From Gnetum montanum (Eukaryota > Streptophyta > Gnetopsida > Gnetales > Gnetaceae): DNA of 64,000 bases. The position numbers and the translations under genes were made by a program. Below, one piece after another: positions 1-11,758 of this stretch. Positions within the stretch are counted from its first letter, which is position 1, and each line of letters begins with the position of its first letter. The notes under the pieces were generated by a model. That model did not search any database and had not been told where the DNA came from. It saw nothing but the letters and a program-made list of their open reading frames with translations. Where the stretch lies: NCBI GenBank assembly GCA_015680685.1, contig MNCI01003794.1, positions 48,462 through 112,461 of the forward strand. Direction: 5' to 3'.

Positions 1-1212
1 GTGGTCCATTTTCAGAATGCTTGTCCATGAGTTTAGTCATGTGAGAGATGCTCCATCTTGAATTAAGAACTAATAAGTACATTTTAACTTTTTATTTTAT
101 AAATTCTCATCAGTTTATATTTTTTTTCAAAATTTTCCAATTCTTAAATACATTTTCCAATTCTTGTTATTTTTCTATTATTTTCTTTATAATTTTCTCT
201 TTTCTTGAGTTATTTCCTTTATGTTGTATGGATGTTTACTATGTTTTTCTTAATATTATTACTTTTCATGATGTAGAATTCAACACTATGTGTTGGGTCT
301 TTATCCTATGTTATCAAGATGATTAGCTATATAATTGTATAAAGTAGTGAGACCACATCTTTCAACACTCTAGCTTTATAAATAAGAGGTCTTTATGATG
401 AAATAAATATGCTACTTCTCACATTATTCTAAAACTAACTAATGATCATTATGCCTTGAAGAAAGAGGGAAAGACCAAGTAGAAATGAAAAGTGTGTAGC
501 CTCAAGGGGATTTGTTGGGTTCTCTTCTTGACTTCCTTCTTGAGACCTATGAATCCTCACAGAACATTTCATTACTCCTACTATCAACCATAAAGAAAGT
601 ATTTCAAAAAAAAAAAAAAGAGAATTGAAGAAAATGAAAAAGAGAGAGAGAGAGAAAAAAAACCAAAAAAAGAAATGACAAAAATTTAAAGCACACCTCT
701 CTAAAGATCTCTTGGAATACAAGCACTAGTTATGGGGCTAAAAAGATATGCCACCCATGCCTAAAGGCACCCTTCTAACTAAGGCCCAAATTTCTTCCTC
801 AATAATCTTTAAAACTACTTCCTTCTTTTCTTTTCTTCTTTTTTTAGAGTGATGTTCATTCTTTGTGGTTGTTGTGGACTCGTGATGATAGATAGGGAGG
901 GACACATCAATGCAAGATCACTATTAATGGTATAGAATTGGTTTTAAACCTAGATAGATAGGCATGATGGTTATTTTAACCACAATTAACATAAGAATCT
1001 ATTGTATACATGGTAAGGTACCTTACATCCCAATATTTGCAATACCTTCTCATCCCATTATTCATCTCACTACTGCATGTAATTATATGCCTAATGGTTT
1101 TGTAGAATATAATGTAGGATTCTAACCAAGGTAATTTTATGTTGGTTAGAATAAATGCATGATTTACATTTAACTTCTAAGGTATCCACAGACATCTATA
1201 GAAGTGGTTATG

Positions 1213-1265
1213 TAAGGGCATTATAGTAGGATCCTGCTTTGGCAAGGATCCACTTGCATGACTTT
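1213..1265 (+). other. Conserved non-coding GGATCC block, element A
   Basis: The string contains 'aggatcctgctttgg' followed by 'aaggatccacttgcatga'. Related strings occur in the same place, between gag and the aORF, in C (22091-22147, +), E (29515-29567, -), B (7978-8031, -) and G (36790-36840, -). It has no open frame here. The role is unknown; see findings. Confidence 0.6.
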
Positions 1266-1724
1266 TGTTGATCATGGATCTAAGCTAAAACAACACATCT
1301 TCAAAAACATCATGGAAAACTTTTCTAAATTTATGCATGATTTTGAGACTCCTTCTCATCAATTTTGATTAAATATATGACTTTTATATTAAACTATCCT
1401 TCAAATTCAATCCTTTTTGATCATCTTGTGAACCAAACCTTTGGTTTTTATGTTCAACAACTTGTGAGCTTCTAGAGTTGAGCTCACTTCAGGTGGGGGG
1501 TAAGGATGGGACTTTTAAACTTTTTGAAATTTTAACATCTCATTTTTGAACATTATGATAACTAATAGTAAAGTAATCAAAATGACTTAAACAACTTAAT
1601 GATTTTAGTTATTTCAGAGTCTTGGAAACATTATTTTGTAGTCACCTTAAGCCTAAATGCTGAATTTTTTCTAACTTCGAGCTAGCAAAGAATTTAGAAG
1701 TGTTAATCATTAAAGAAAAATTAC

Positions 1725-1759
1725 AAAAGATAACATTGATCCTTTGGTGATTGTAGATG
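1725..1759 (+). promoter_or_regulatory. Splice-acceptor-like site before aORF ATG, element A
   Basis: The sequence 'ggtgattgtag' is followed immediately by ATG at 1757, matching in position and sequence the acceptors at the same place in C, E, B, G and D. The branch-point-like CTAAT seen in most other copies is not clear here. The reading frame after the ATG soon stops, so this copy is dead. Confidence 0.4.
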
Positions 1760-2217
1760 ATGCTAAAAGGAATGTCTAAGATTGAAGGTATTTTACAAGG
1801 TAATATAAAGAGGCTAAGAGAAGGATAGAGGATGATATGACCATTGGGAAATAGCATATAAAATAATTAAAGCTCAACCATCACATGTTTGTGGCCTAGA
1901 AAACCATGGGTTGATGAGGAGAAATTTTAGTTAATCCTTCAAACAGTTATGCATGAAATAGAAGCATCAACAAAACAACCAAGGTTTAAAAAAATATTGC
2001 CACTAGCAATAACATGAAGATTAATCATTAGTAGATTTTTAAGACTTCTACATTCTTAAAAAATTAAATTTTTGTCTAGTCCTTTTTCCATGTTCTAGTG
2101 CATCCACTTGAATAACATTTTGTAATATGGCACTCTAGTTTTGTAATGATAGCCAATCTAGTCTTGGTCACCCCATAATTTTTGTAATAGAACTTTGTCC
2201 ATTTATATATAACTCTA
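1757..2217 (+). pseudogene. aORF remnant, element A
   Basis: This region starts at the ATG that corresponds to the 3' ORF (aORF) start in elements C and E. Stops appear within about twenty codons and no frame stays open. I see no domain. It is placed only by position, between the acceptor-like site and the PPT, and by the flanking similarity to C. Insertion of B at 2218 removes its end from the decayed PPT at 12706. Confidence 0.35.
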
Positions 2218-3102
2218 TGATGAGCAGTGAGGTACCCCTACACCCAACCATACAAATCACAAAGCATTAACATGTGATTCGATCGAATTTTGTAGACTTT
2301 ATTGTTTTTGGTGCACTAGTCTTCTAGGAAGTGAAGCTTGCCTTAAAGTTGTTCGTTGTCTTCCCAATTACACTTGTGATGTACATTGGTATGGTTAAGT
2401 GTAATTAATGAATTTGATTTTTATGATTTTTTATTTTATGATTTTGGTGTTTAAAGGGAGATAAAAGTAATTAGATTAACTAATTTAATTTAACTAATTA
2501 ACTAGTATCTAAGCAGTCCTAACATAAGTATCCGGTCTTGCTTTCCACACAAATCCTAAACCCATGTATCCACTATTGGGTTACCAAGCACTACGCTACT
2601 AGGCATACCAAGCAATAATGCTGTTGGGATTACCAAGTGAATACATGTTACACTTGAAGTGGTCATACTTATGTGTTTAATTTGTTTGGCTTATCTTATT
2701 TAACTATTTTAATAGCTTAATTACTAGAAAAATTTAATAAATAATTGAAAACATTAAATGCATAAATAAAATATTTAATCTATCTAGAATGCTACAAGGT
2801 TTATCAGAAAGCTCATCTTTATTGCCACACATACTATTGTGCTTAGTTACAACAATGCTCAAATAAAGATCCGTACACTCAATGACTCCTGTTGTAGGCA
2901 CTTAGGAGAAAAATTATAACTCTTAAATGAACAAACTACAAGAGCTTCACTTCTACTAAAATATTGATGCCATAAGTGTGGCTAGTAGGCATGTATTTAT
3001 AGGAAAAAATGTAGACACCAAATTGATGGGGCCTTGTCGATGCATGATGCAATGCATCGACAAGGCCTCATTGACACAACAAAAAAAAAATATGACTCAT
3101 CA
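2218..3102 (-). repeat. 3' LTR of element B
   Basis: On the plus strand it runs from TGATGAGCAG to GACTCATCA, the inverted TGATGA ends shared by this family. It is closely similar to the right LTR from the first bases on, for example the shared string 'ttgttcgttgtcttcccaat'. A TATTTATA at 2994-3001 is TATAAATA on the element strand and marks the U3/R region. The outer U3 contains a perfect hairpin at 3031-3066. Confidence 0.85.
3031..3066. repeat. Perfect 15-bp inverted repeat in B 3' LTR U3
   Basis: Arms 3031-3045 (gccttgtcgatgcat) and 3052-3066 (atgcatcgacaaggc) are exact reverse complements around a 6-base loop, and the pairing extends one further base pair outwards. The matching site of the other LTR (about 12571-12610) has only an imperfect version. 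Confidence 0.9.
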
Positions 3103-3114
3103 TATCCCCATGAC
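3103..3114 (-). other. Polypurine tract of element B
   Basis: On the element strand it reads GTCATGGGGATA directly before the LTR start TGATGAG. The adjoining sequence (AACTTGAGGATGAG, element strand) also precedes the PPTs of the other family members. It would prime plus-strand DNA synthesis. Confidence 0.75.
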
Positions 3115-6100
3115 TGAATGAAAACTCATCCTCAAGTTCTGTTACAAAATTAGAAATGTATGGGATTATTGATTGATCTTTTACAAACAAAATAGATTGA
3201 GTTGAAAAAAATGGGTGCCTGAGTCTACAGATCAACACATTACAAAAATGGTGGTGTTCATGACACAAAATTGAATACCATGACATGACTCTTCAAAATT
3301 GGATAGCACAGTCATTGATGAGATGAAGTTTGGTGGAGAAGATTAGATAGTCCTAGACATCGGTGGTTCCTAAGTTTTTGAGGAACCTTCATCAACTTCA
3401 CGCACATGCAGTAGTTGAGGTAGCTGTTGCTATCTTGCTGCTACTACAAGTTTTGGTAGAAGATGGAAAGCATGCAACAGTGCTTTCATTTTCTCTTACT
3501 TAGTTTTAGGATCATGCACCATCCACATGGCTTTGCGAATGTGGGTTAGAATAGGCACATCCTAGGGACATTGAATTGTTGGAAACAACTCCTTTACATT
3601 GATAAACCAGGTAGCAAATTGTTAGCATTCATTGTTGAATGCTCTGATTGTATCCTTTAGCTCCTAGTAATCATTCATCCTTTTGGCAAGGTTCTCAGTA
3701 GTTGATCATTGATTTGTGAATCATGCTCTGAGAACTTCGAGTTCAACATTTGCAATCTTAAGCTTTTGCTTGGTGACTTTATGGTGCTTGAACTCTACTT
3801 GTATAACAAATATGAACTAGCCACTTGTTTCTCTAAATATGACCATGGTCATTTTATAGTTAGCATAGCTAGGTTCACATAGTGGAGATTGGCCAACTCC
3901 ATGTACTTTGTCATTTTTTCTATTTGCAACTCCTTTAGGCAGATCTCCACTTTGTTGTAGGCATCAATCCCATCAATGATGGGTTGCCAAACTTCTTTTC
4001 CTTGTTGGAGTTACTGGAGAGCTTCATTTATTTTCACCTTCACCATTTGGATGTGCTTCTCGTTAACTTCCTTTTATAGGCCAAATTGGTCTCTATAGTG
4101 ATTTTTGACTCTTTCAAACTTCAAGGCTTCATTTTTCTAGGTGGTGATCTCGATTGTAGACTTTTGGTGCAAGGCACGAACTTCCTCCATTGATAGATTT
4201 CAATTTTTTGTGGGCAATATCCTTAACTTAGTGTTCACCCTAGCAAGCTGCTCTTACTATTGATGAATAAATTCTTGCATTTGTTCCTTTTGAGCATCAA
4301 CATTACGCAAGTGATGCTTCTATGTAGTTAGAGTCTCATTCTCCTAGTGCATTTGAGCCAAGTCCTTTTGAATTGAATACATCTTTGCTTCTACTATGGA
4401 TTGGTTGAAGATGACCATTACTGCCTCATCCTTAGCCTTCCTAAATTGTTCTTAAAGCTATTGGAAAGCTTTCATTCTTGGTTATTGTTGCGCTGAGGAT
4501 TGTAGGATTAGTAAGGTAGGCACATAATTCAAAAACCTCCTTGGCCAAGCATTGATTTTGTGCTTGAGCTATTTTGAGTTGTTCCTTTAGGATGATGCAT
4601 TTTCCCCTTATGTCAAGAAGCTCTGACTAGGTTGTGGTGATTTTTTTCTTAAAATTGAAGATATTTGGAATTGGTTGCCCAGTCCCCACTAGTCGATCTA
4701 GGAATTCTTCATGATGGGCTACATTCAACTTTCTACTAACCATGCCTAGAGATGTCTACACATCTCAAAGTGTAGATACGTCAGGTACATAAGTTGCAGG
4801 TGCATTTAGTGCTTTGATGACATGGCTAGGAACCACTTTAGCTATTGTCTCTTATCCTTGGTGCTACATCACCAGGATAGTTGCCCCTTTACCTTCCTCC
4901 AAACATGCTAAGAATGTGGTGGCATTCCTAGAGATTTATAGGAATAAATGGTATTGAGATAATGACATCATCACCTCTCCGGCATTAGGGTTAGACCTCA
5001 CAAGCAACTACATTCATTGGGTAGAGAATATTGATCCACCCCTCTCCATATGGCTGATTATTCAAGCCACCTCATTAAGGTAACTCATTTTTGGTTGGTA
5101 CATAGATGAATCTACACTACTCGTCCCTACATGCTACTCTTACTCATGCAAGAGATACTCTCAGATTTTGCATGAGCACTCAATGGTTGTGTAGGCCTCT
5201 AGAATTGTTTCTTGAGTAGGCGGTGATGGTGAAAATGGTTCCTCTTCTTAATTTGTTGTTGGGATTATTGACTAATCTTTCACAAACAAAAATGACTGAG
5301 TTGACAAAAATGGAGTGCCTGAGTCTACGGATCAACACATTACAAAAATGGTGATGTTCATGACACAAAATTGAATACCATAACATGACTCTTCAAAATT
5401 GGATAGCACCATCATTGATGATGTGAAGTTTGGTGGAGAAGATTAGATCAGTGGTTCCTGAGGTTTTGAGGGACCTTTGCCAGCTTCATGCACATGCAAT
5501 AGTTGAGGTGGCTATGGCTATCCTACTATTGCTACAACTTTTGGTAGAAGGTGGAAAGCATCCAATAGTGCTTTCATTTTCTCCTCATTACTTTTAGGAT
5601 CGTGCATCGTCCACTTGGCTTTACCAATGTGGATTAGAATAGGCACATCCTAGGGACATGGAATTGTTGAAAACAACTCTTTTGCATTGATAAACTAGGA
5701 AACAAATTGTTTTCATTCAATATTGACTACTTTGACTGTATCCTTCAGCTCCTAGTAATCATTTAGATGTTGTAGGTGCATTTAGTGCTTCAACAACACA
5801 GTCAGCAACGAGTTCAGCTATCGTCTCTTGTTGTTGGTGTTGCATCACCAGGAAAGTTGCCCCTTCACCTTCCTCTAAACATGCTGAGAATGTGGTGGAA
5901 TTCCTAGAGATTTATAGGAATAAATGGTATTGAGATAATGACATCATCACCTCTTCGGCATTAGGATTAGACCTCACAAGCAACTAGATTCATTGGGTAG
6001 AGAATATTGATCCACCCCTCTCCATATGGTTGATTATTCAAGCCACCTCATTAAGGTAACTCATTGTTGGTTGGTACATAGATGAATCTGCACTACTCAT

Positions 6101-7188
6101 CCCTACACGCTGCTCTTACTTACGCAAGAGCTACTCTCAGATTTTGCATGAGCACTCAATGGCTGTGTGGGCCTCTAGCATTGTTTCCTAAGTAGGCAGT
6201 GATGGTGATAGATGATCCTCTTTTTGAGTTGTTGTTGGCATCTTTTCTTTCATAATTTTAGACCATGCGGCCAAAGAAGCATGCCTGATTGTGTCATTAG
6301 CATAGTGGATGATTCCTTCCCTTTTGTAGAGTTTTTGAATGAGGCATGGAAAGGGTAAGGTTTTCCTTCCACGTTCATTTTCCTGGAAATGCTTTTCAAT
6401 CTCCAAGTAGATGAGTTATGGAAGGTTTATGGGAAATCTCCTACTTAGAGTGATGCATTCTCAGGCGAAGACGACAATCACCTTGTTGGGCCTCACCATT
6501 GGATTGAGGTGATAGGTTGTGATCTTAAAATAGATGCGCTCCACTAGTATGAGTGTGTTGTACTCCTTATGGTTGACCTCACAACACCATTGAGTCCACT
6601 TCTTTTTGGCCTCAAGATCACCTTTCATTGATAGCTTTGCCAACTATGTTCCAATGTCAAGCAACCCCAGTGCTTCTACAATAGCTTTGACTAAGTAGGA
6701 CACTTAAATATCCTTGATCTTTATTATGGACCCTAGCCTTTTTTTATTCCAAAAGAGATATGCCTCTCCCATGTACAATTCCCCACTAGATGTGATGATG
6801 GGGCCATATGGGAGAGGTTTGTAGTTGTGTTTTGACATCTACTAGAGCTTTCTCTAGGAATGGCCCAAAGTATATTTCTTAAAAAACTAATTGTTAAATC
6901 TCTTGGGACCTAATGATGTTAAGGTAGGCTTGAGTCAAAGTGACTTCAAGCCTTCGCATGAGTCCTAACACTTCTCCTCACTGTGATTGTTCTGTGGGCA
7001 CTTCTTCTTCTAGAATTTGTTGAAAAAATTCTAGATTCCACTTTGGGCTCCTCATGAAGAGGTCCCGTTACATGGGTTGCCTCTAGTGATTCTTGGGCTT
7101 GTTCTTGTTGGCCCCTTCTAACTTTGGGGTATTTCTCCCTCGGTTGAGAAGGTACTCTTTATTGTAGGTGCTTAGGTCTTGGTGCCAT
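3115..7188 (-). pseudogene. aORF of element B, putative plant transposon-type protein, degenerate
   Basis: The frame begins at ATG 7188 (protein start MAPRPK), directly after an acceptor-like ATAG, and runs on the minus strand towards the 3' LTR. Two stretches are readable: one near 6643-6461 (MAKLSMKGDLEAKK...) and one near 6406-6188 with the string LPFPCLIQKLYKREGI. That string resembles the conserved core (LPFPSLITALCR-like) of the 'putative plant transposon protein' domain found in many plant retroelement ORFs; this is recalled from family knowledge and not searched. Downstream the sequence has many stops and a large internal duplication (3162-6230). The position after the pol region fits the additional or env-like ORF of Athila/Tat elements. 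It cannot be functional here. Confidence 0.5.
3162..6230. repeat. Tandem duplication inside B's aORF, second unit shortened
   Basis: Unit 1 spans about 3162-5252 and unit 2 about 5253-6230. For example 'caaaattgaataccat' occurs at both about 3266 and 5366, and 'gagatttataggaataaatg' at about 4931 and 5906. Unit 2 lacks the roughly 1.1 kb equivalent to about 3668-4780: 'ctcctagtaatcatt' is joined directly to the 'gcaggtgcatttagtgct' part. Confidence 0.8.
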
Positions 7189-7220
7189 CTATAATCATAA
7201 TAAGACCATGGGTTAGCAAT
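7186..7220 (-). promoter_or_regulatory. Splice acceptor with branch-point-like sequence before B's aORF
   Basis: On the element strand the order is TTGCTAAC, about 25 bases, then TTATGATTATAG directly followed by ATGGCACC. TTGCTAAC fits the plant branch-point consensus YTNAY. The same arrangement is seen in C, D, E and G. Confidence 0.55.
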
Positions 7221-8689
7221 TTTTGTGTAACATGAAGCAACTGGAATACCTTTATCTCTTTAGGATAGTTACACTTGGCTAAGTTGTGATTATCGCTAAT
7301 TTAATTACTCCAATCCTTATTTTATTTATGTGTTACTATTAATAAGTCATGTTGAAGGTTGTTAAAAGGGTTAACTCTTGAAAAAATTGATATTTGTATA
7401 TTGTTAAGGTTATTAACCCTTTGCAGAAGTTAGAAAAAGCTATACAAAATTTCATTAGAAACCTTAAGATTTTCAACCCCCATGATAAAGAGCATACCTC
7501 CGGTAGCTATAGGATCAAAGAATGGAGTGATTTGGACAAACAATTGGAAAGTTAAGGGCTCTAGAAGGTTTTGGGCTTTGAGAAATGGCAAAAAATCCTC
7601 ATGTGTTATGAGGAAAATGACAAAAATTTCTCAGTGTGTAGTGGTATATATAGGATTTTTTCACTACATCGATGAGCCCTCATTGATGTAGCTATTGATC
7701 ATCATAGATGACCATTGACTTTGGTTAAACATGCAAAATATGAAGAGTTTTGGAATGAAAATGGGATCAAATGAAAGCTCAAAAGGCTAAGAACAATATG
7801 AAAATATGAGAAGAGGGTGTTGGAGCTCATTAATTTAGAAAAATGGAGAAAAAATAATTCAAGGAATGAATGAATTAAAAGGGTAAGGAGCACTAAGCAG
7901 AATACCCAATGGAATATGCGAAAGATAGAATTGTAGTAATGTCTAAGGTAAGGAACCTTAACTAACCAAACCAAGAGTTATGCAAGTGGGTCCTCCCCAT
8001 AGTAGGCTCATGTCCTTATTGCCCTTGCATAACCTCAACTAAGGAGTTCGTGGTCCCCATAGTTAATTAATGGTCATGAAACCTTAAGGACCAACCAAGA
8101 AGAATCTATTTAAGAACTCAAACACATTAGACCAAGAAATAGAGAATGACATAGAACTTAGTAGTGAGGTGAGTTATGGTAGCATTAATGGATGATGGAC
8201 AAAGTGGAATGGAATTCTGAATTAAGGTCATCAGAAGTCCCTTGTGGAATTTGTGTTTAAAGTGACCTGAGAAGATTCATTCTTAGTCTAGAACAAAACC
8301 AACCACTTTCAATGACCTTGCATCATCACTCTAAGACTAGTTTGCCTACATGAGAAATAAGAGTGGTTTCAAAAAACAACCACAATTCCATAAAGAGAAG
8401 AAAAGAGAGAAGTAGGTGAGAGAGGGGCTTAGTTAGAGGGTACCTTCAAGCATGGGTGCATGTCTTTCTAGTCCCATAACCAGTGCTTGTAGCCCATTTA
8501 TTTGTCTAAGGGGACCTTTAGGCATGGGTGCCCTCCTATTTTGTAGTTGCTCCATACAAACACCTTTGAATATTAATTTCTTATGCACATTGATTGCAAG
8601 CTTTGATGTATGTACTTTTTATGGACCAAATATTTTGCATGCAATTGCATTGATTATTGCCATATGTGATGCATAGTATACGCTTCTTC
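7221..8689 (-). other. Non-coding interior of element B between protease and aORF
   Basis: No sense-strand reading frame of note. It contains the conserved block at 7978-8031 (element strand: GAGCCTAC, TGGGGAGGACCCACTTGCATAA-like) and, nearer the protease, a string matching 'ccataaccagtgcttgtagccc' (8475), which recurs in G near 37266 and in A (reverse complement near 722). A stretch around 7470-7690 resembles 61200-61480 of element D, which supports common ancestry. Confidence 0.65.
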
Positions 8690-11606
8690 TTTATCTTGCC
8701 TAGTTCATTTTCTTTGGATATTTCTAGAGACAGATCCCTTAAGCCCATACGTGCATTGACTGTGCTTAACCAAGCTCTTCCCATAATGATGGGGAAGTCA
8801 CTTTTGTAGTTTTTAGCCTTGACCACCAAAAAATCAGCAAGATAGGACCACCCACATGTTGTGGTTACAATGTCCTCTACTAATCTTAGAGGAACAGTAA
8901 TTGACTAACTTGCTAAATCTAGAGGGATGTTGCTCTTCTTGAGAGGTGGTAGGTTCTAGGCCTTGTACATGTCATGGGAGATGAGATTAACTTTAGAACC
9001 AAAGTTAAGGAGAGCCTTACATGGCTCATTTTTAGTTATCTACAAGTAAATGAGTGGACTTCTTGGATTAGATCTTTTTGTGGGAAGATTGCCAACCTTG
9101 ATCTAGTCAGAAATAGCATGAGTTAGCATCACAGTGCAAATTTAAGGTGGAACTTGGTTTGAAGGGCAATCAAAGGTATTTGATGTAGAGGATGATGGTA
9201 TTAGAGATGTAGGATGATGAACTGTACTAGGTTGTGAGGGTTGGAGAGGACTGCATGGTCAAAAGAAGGATTTTTTTCTAGATCAATTATTTGAACCACT
9301 CAGCTAGAAAGCCGATTGTGAATGTGTAGCCCTTATAGTATTTTGTTGTTGTGGTTGTGGAGGAATCTCATCTTGCATGGATGGAGTAGGAGGTAACTAG
9401 GTTAAAGGTGAAGGTGTGTGTGTAGATGGATGTGGAGGATTATATGGATATGGGTTTTTTCCTTGAGTAGATGGTGAATGTGTTTGGTGGTACTTTGGAG
9501 GGTAATAGTGATGCTGAAATGAGGTATGACTTGTAGAGCTTCTTGGAGAGACAGGTTGCTAAACATAGTACCCATATAGATCTAGTTACCTATAAGGGTA
9601 GTACTGCCTTGGTAGTGGCATTCTCCATGATTGTGGTTGGTACCATTGTTGATATTGTTCATAAGGTTGTGCTGGAGCTCCACTTGGGTAGTAAGCTTGT
9701 TATTATTGGTGGAACTACCTTGGATTGCCTTGAGGATAATGCAATTATCTAGGTGCCTGCCTACATGCTAGTTGAGGATTTAATGCATACATCCTAGAAT
9801 CTTGTAAGTGTGATACCATAGGGTAACAATCCTTCGGATGTTCGTATTAACAAATGTCACAATCAACATCATCCTTGGAGTTTGTCTCCACAACTTCCTC
9901 TATGGAAGTAGCTTTGTCCTTACCTCTTTGGTAGGCATGTTCAGCTTCTTTTTGTCTTCTGCGGTTATGATTACTATTTTGCTTTTTGGATTCTTTAGTA
10001 ACCTTCATAGTAGTTTGAAATTTTTCATCCAAAGGGTCCCATAATTTATCAACCTTTGTGAAAATATTAGAAATATATTTTTGGATGGGAAAGGTTTTTC
10101 TATTTACCACTTCATCAAGTGGTGACTCCGCTTCATCACAAAATCAAACCTCCCATTTTTTGATGTAAGGATTCCTATTATACACTTTTGCACTTTCTCC
10201 TTTTCGTAGCTCATCTTCTTCTTTTTCTACTTACTTAATCAACCTTTGGATTTGATGAGCTCTTAGTTTACACACTCTTCCTTGGGCATACACCCCAAGA
10301 GTTCTTCTAGTTTCTAATTTGAGCACATCTATGATGTGGTGAAGTTGTTTCCTATGAGCATAACCATGACCAGGGCATTGGTGTAAGAGTGAATAGTATC
10401 TACCCATGGTAGCATCCAAGGGTTCATGTGTTCCCTATTTCCAGCCTTGGATTTTCCTTCCATATTAGACACTCTAGAGTACATATGGTATTTGTCATTA
10501 AATAGCTCCAACATGATACTCCATTGGTGAATGGGTTTTAGTTCCAAGGACTAGTACTAGCTTTCAGCTTCCTTGATGAGTGTCCTAGGAAAGAGCTTGA
10601 GTTTCTACCATTCATTTTCTATGTTTTGTAAGGCAAAAGCATCATGGAAAGCTTGTAGATGTGTCTATGGATTAGAGGTGTATCCCCCCTCAAATCTTAG
10701 AATATTATTCATGTTTAAGTGCTTGATCCTAGTATCTTTCATATGCCTAGTTGGAATTCTAATTGCCTTTGAAATGTTGAGCATACTTCAAGTTGCTAAT
10801 AGAGGTTCATCATCATCATTGTGTCAATGATGCCAATGATGGTTTCAACCACCCCTTTGGTTTTGGTGGCCTTCATGGTCACTGTAGTCTCATTGATCAC
10901 CTTCATCACAATTATTTCGATGGTAGCCTTTATGAGAATTAGAAGATGAAGAGAAATGTTCAAAATTAGATGAAGAGGATGAAGAAGAAGGTGGACTACC
11001 ATTGCCACCACCACTGCGGTGTCCTCCATCACTTTTTTGCTCATTACAACCACCTTCCTTAGATCCCATGCTATTGTGATGCTTGTTCGAGTCCGTACCT
11101 TGGCTATCACATTTTCCTAAACCTAGTTTATGAATAGTGGATCCCAGGTTCAGGGTTGCACCCTCATTATCAATAATAGGGGGTGCAAAATCTTCATGTT
11201 GAGAACCTTTAGGAAGAGGATCCTCATTGTTAGCTTAGTTTAGCAGGAACAAGGGATTACTAAAGTGTTTTTCCTCTATAAACTCATGGTTCTTTTCTTG
11301 GTGTTGTTCTTAAATATGTTGTGTTTCAGTGGGATGATAATCTTGAGTGTCATAACCATTCACAATGTATTTTTTGTGAAGATTTAAGATGCCCAACTTC
11401 TTAATAGTTTGAAGCAACATCCTAGGTATAGATCGATTGGGGGGCAAGATGATGTTGTCCTCCATATCATGCCATTGTAGCTATTCATCTTGATGTAGGA
11501 TGAATGTGAAGTTTGGTCCATACTCATCTAGATGAGTATATACCACTTTGCACTCCTATGGAGCTAATGGTTTGACCTCTTTGTGTTTGTGGAAAGAAGA
11601 AGACAT
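8690..11606 (-). pseudogene. gag-protease polyprotein of element B, degenerate
   Basis: The start is ATG 11606 (MSSSFHKHKEVKPLAP). In order along the minus strand: an N-terminal region conserved with element G (VVYTHLDEY, FTFILHQDE); a Ser/Gly-rich linker; the retrotransposon gag domain near 10700-10230 (SWY/SLELKPIHQWS, YYSLLHQCPGHGY, TRRTLGVYAQGR); a variant zinc knuckle near 9850 (CDIC, YEHPKDC, with the intervening Gln codon now TAA); a Pro-rich linker; and a retropepsin at about 9030-8690 (LNFGSKVNLI, then IIMGRAWLST). The protease active-site triad expected as DSG or DTG reads NFG, with the catalytic Asp codon now AAC at 9004-9006, so it is inactive. Frameshifts and stops are frequent. 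Nothing resembling reverse transcriptase follows. Confidence 0.8.
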
Positions 11607-11740
11607 TTTGCAAAACGAATAAAATTATCAGTGTGCTTAGTAATTTATATGTCATTAAGATTGATGTTGACCTTTATTTTGTCCAGCAATATAAATAATG
11701 TTCACTAATCCTAGATAGAACACATTTCAACAAATGGAGT

Positions 11741-11757
11741 CCCCAGCAATGGTGCCA
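11741..11757 (-). other. Primer binding site (tRNA-Asp) of element B
   Basis: The element strand reads TGGCACCATTGCTGGGG next to the 5' LTR. The complement of the plant tRNA-Asp(GTC) 3' end is TGGCGCCGTTGCCGGGG, so there are three differences, all of transition type. Confidence 0.8.
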
Positions 11758-11758
11758 A

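Larger units (their letters stand above)
1..2217 (+). mobile_element. Element A interior, 3' part (LTR retrotransposon)
   Basis: This is the post-gag interior of a plus-strand element whose 5' half lies beyond the left edge. It aligns by eye, block by block, with the post-gag interior of element C: a T-rich stretch near 70-240 (compare 21063-21144), the 'atcctatg.tatcaag' region near 306-320 (compare 21195), the 'cccatgcctaaagg' string near 757 (compare 21563), and the GGATCC block at 1213-1265 (compare 22091-22147). No gag or pol is present and the short ORFs here have no recognisable domain. A GA-rich microsatellite lies near 640-660. The interior resumes at 12684 after the insertion of element B. 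The assignment to this family is solid; the exact 5' extent is unknown. Confidence 0.75.

Noticed and set aside
435-722. 95-codon hydrophobic minus-strand ORF
   Set aside because: Its Phe-rich tract is the complement of A-rich and GA microsatellite sequence in A's non-coding interior; the corresponding part of C has no such ORF.
10796-11110. 104-codon minus-strand ORF in element B
   Set aside because: Composition (runs of V, I, M) is that of an out-of-frame reading of the Ser/Gly-rich Gag linker; the frame conserved with G is another one.
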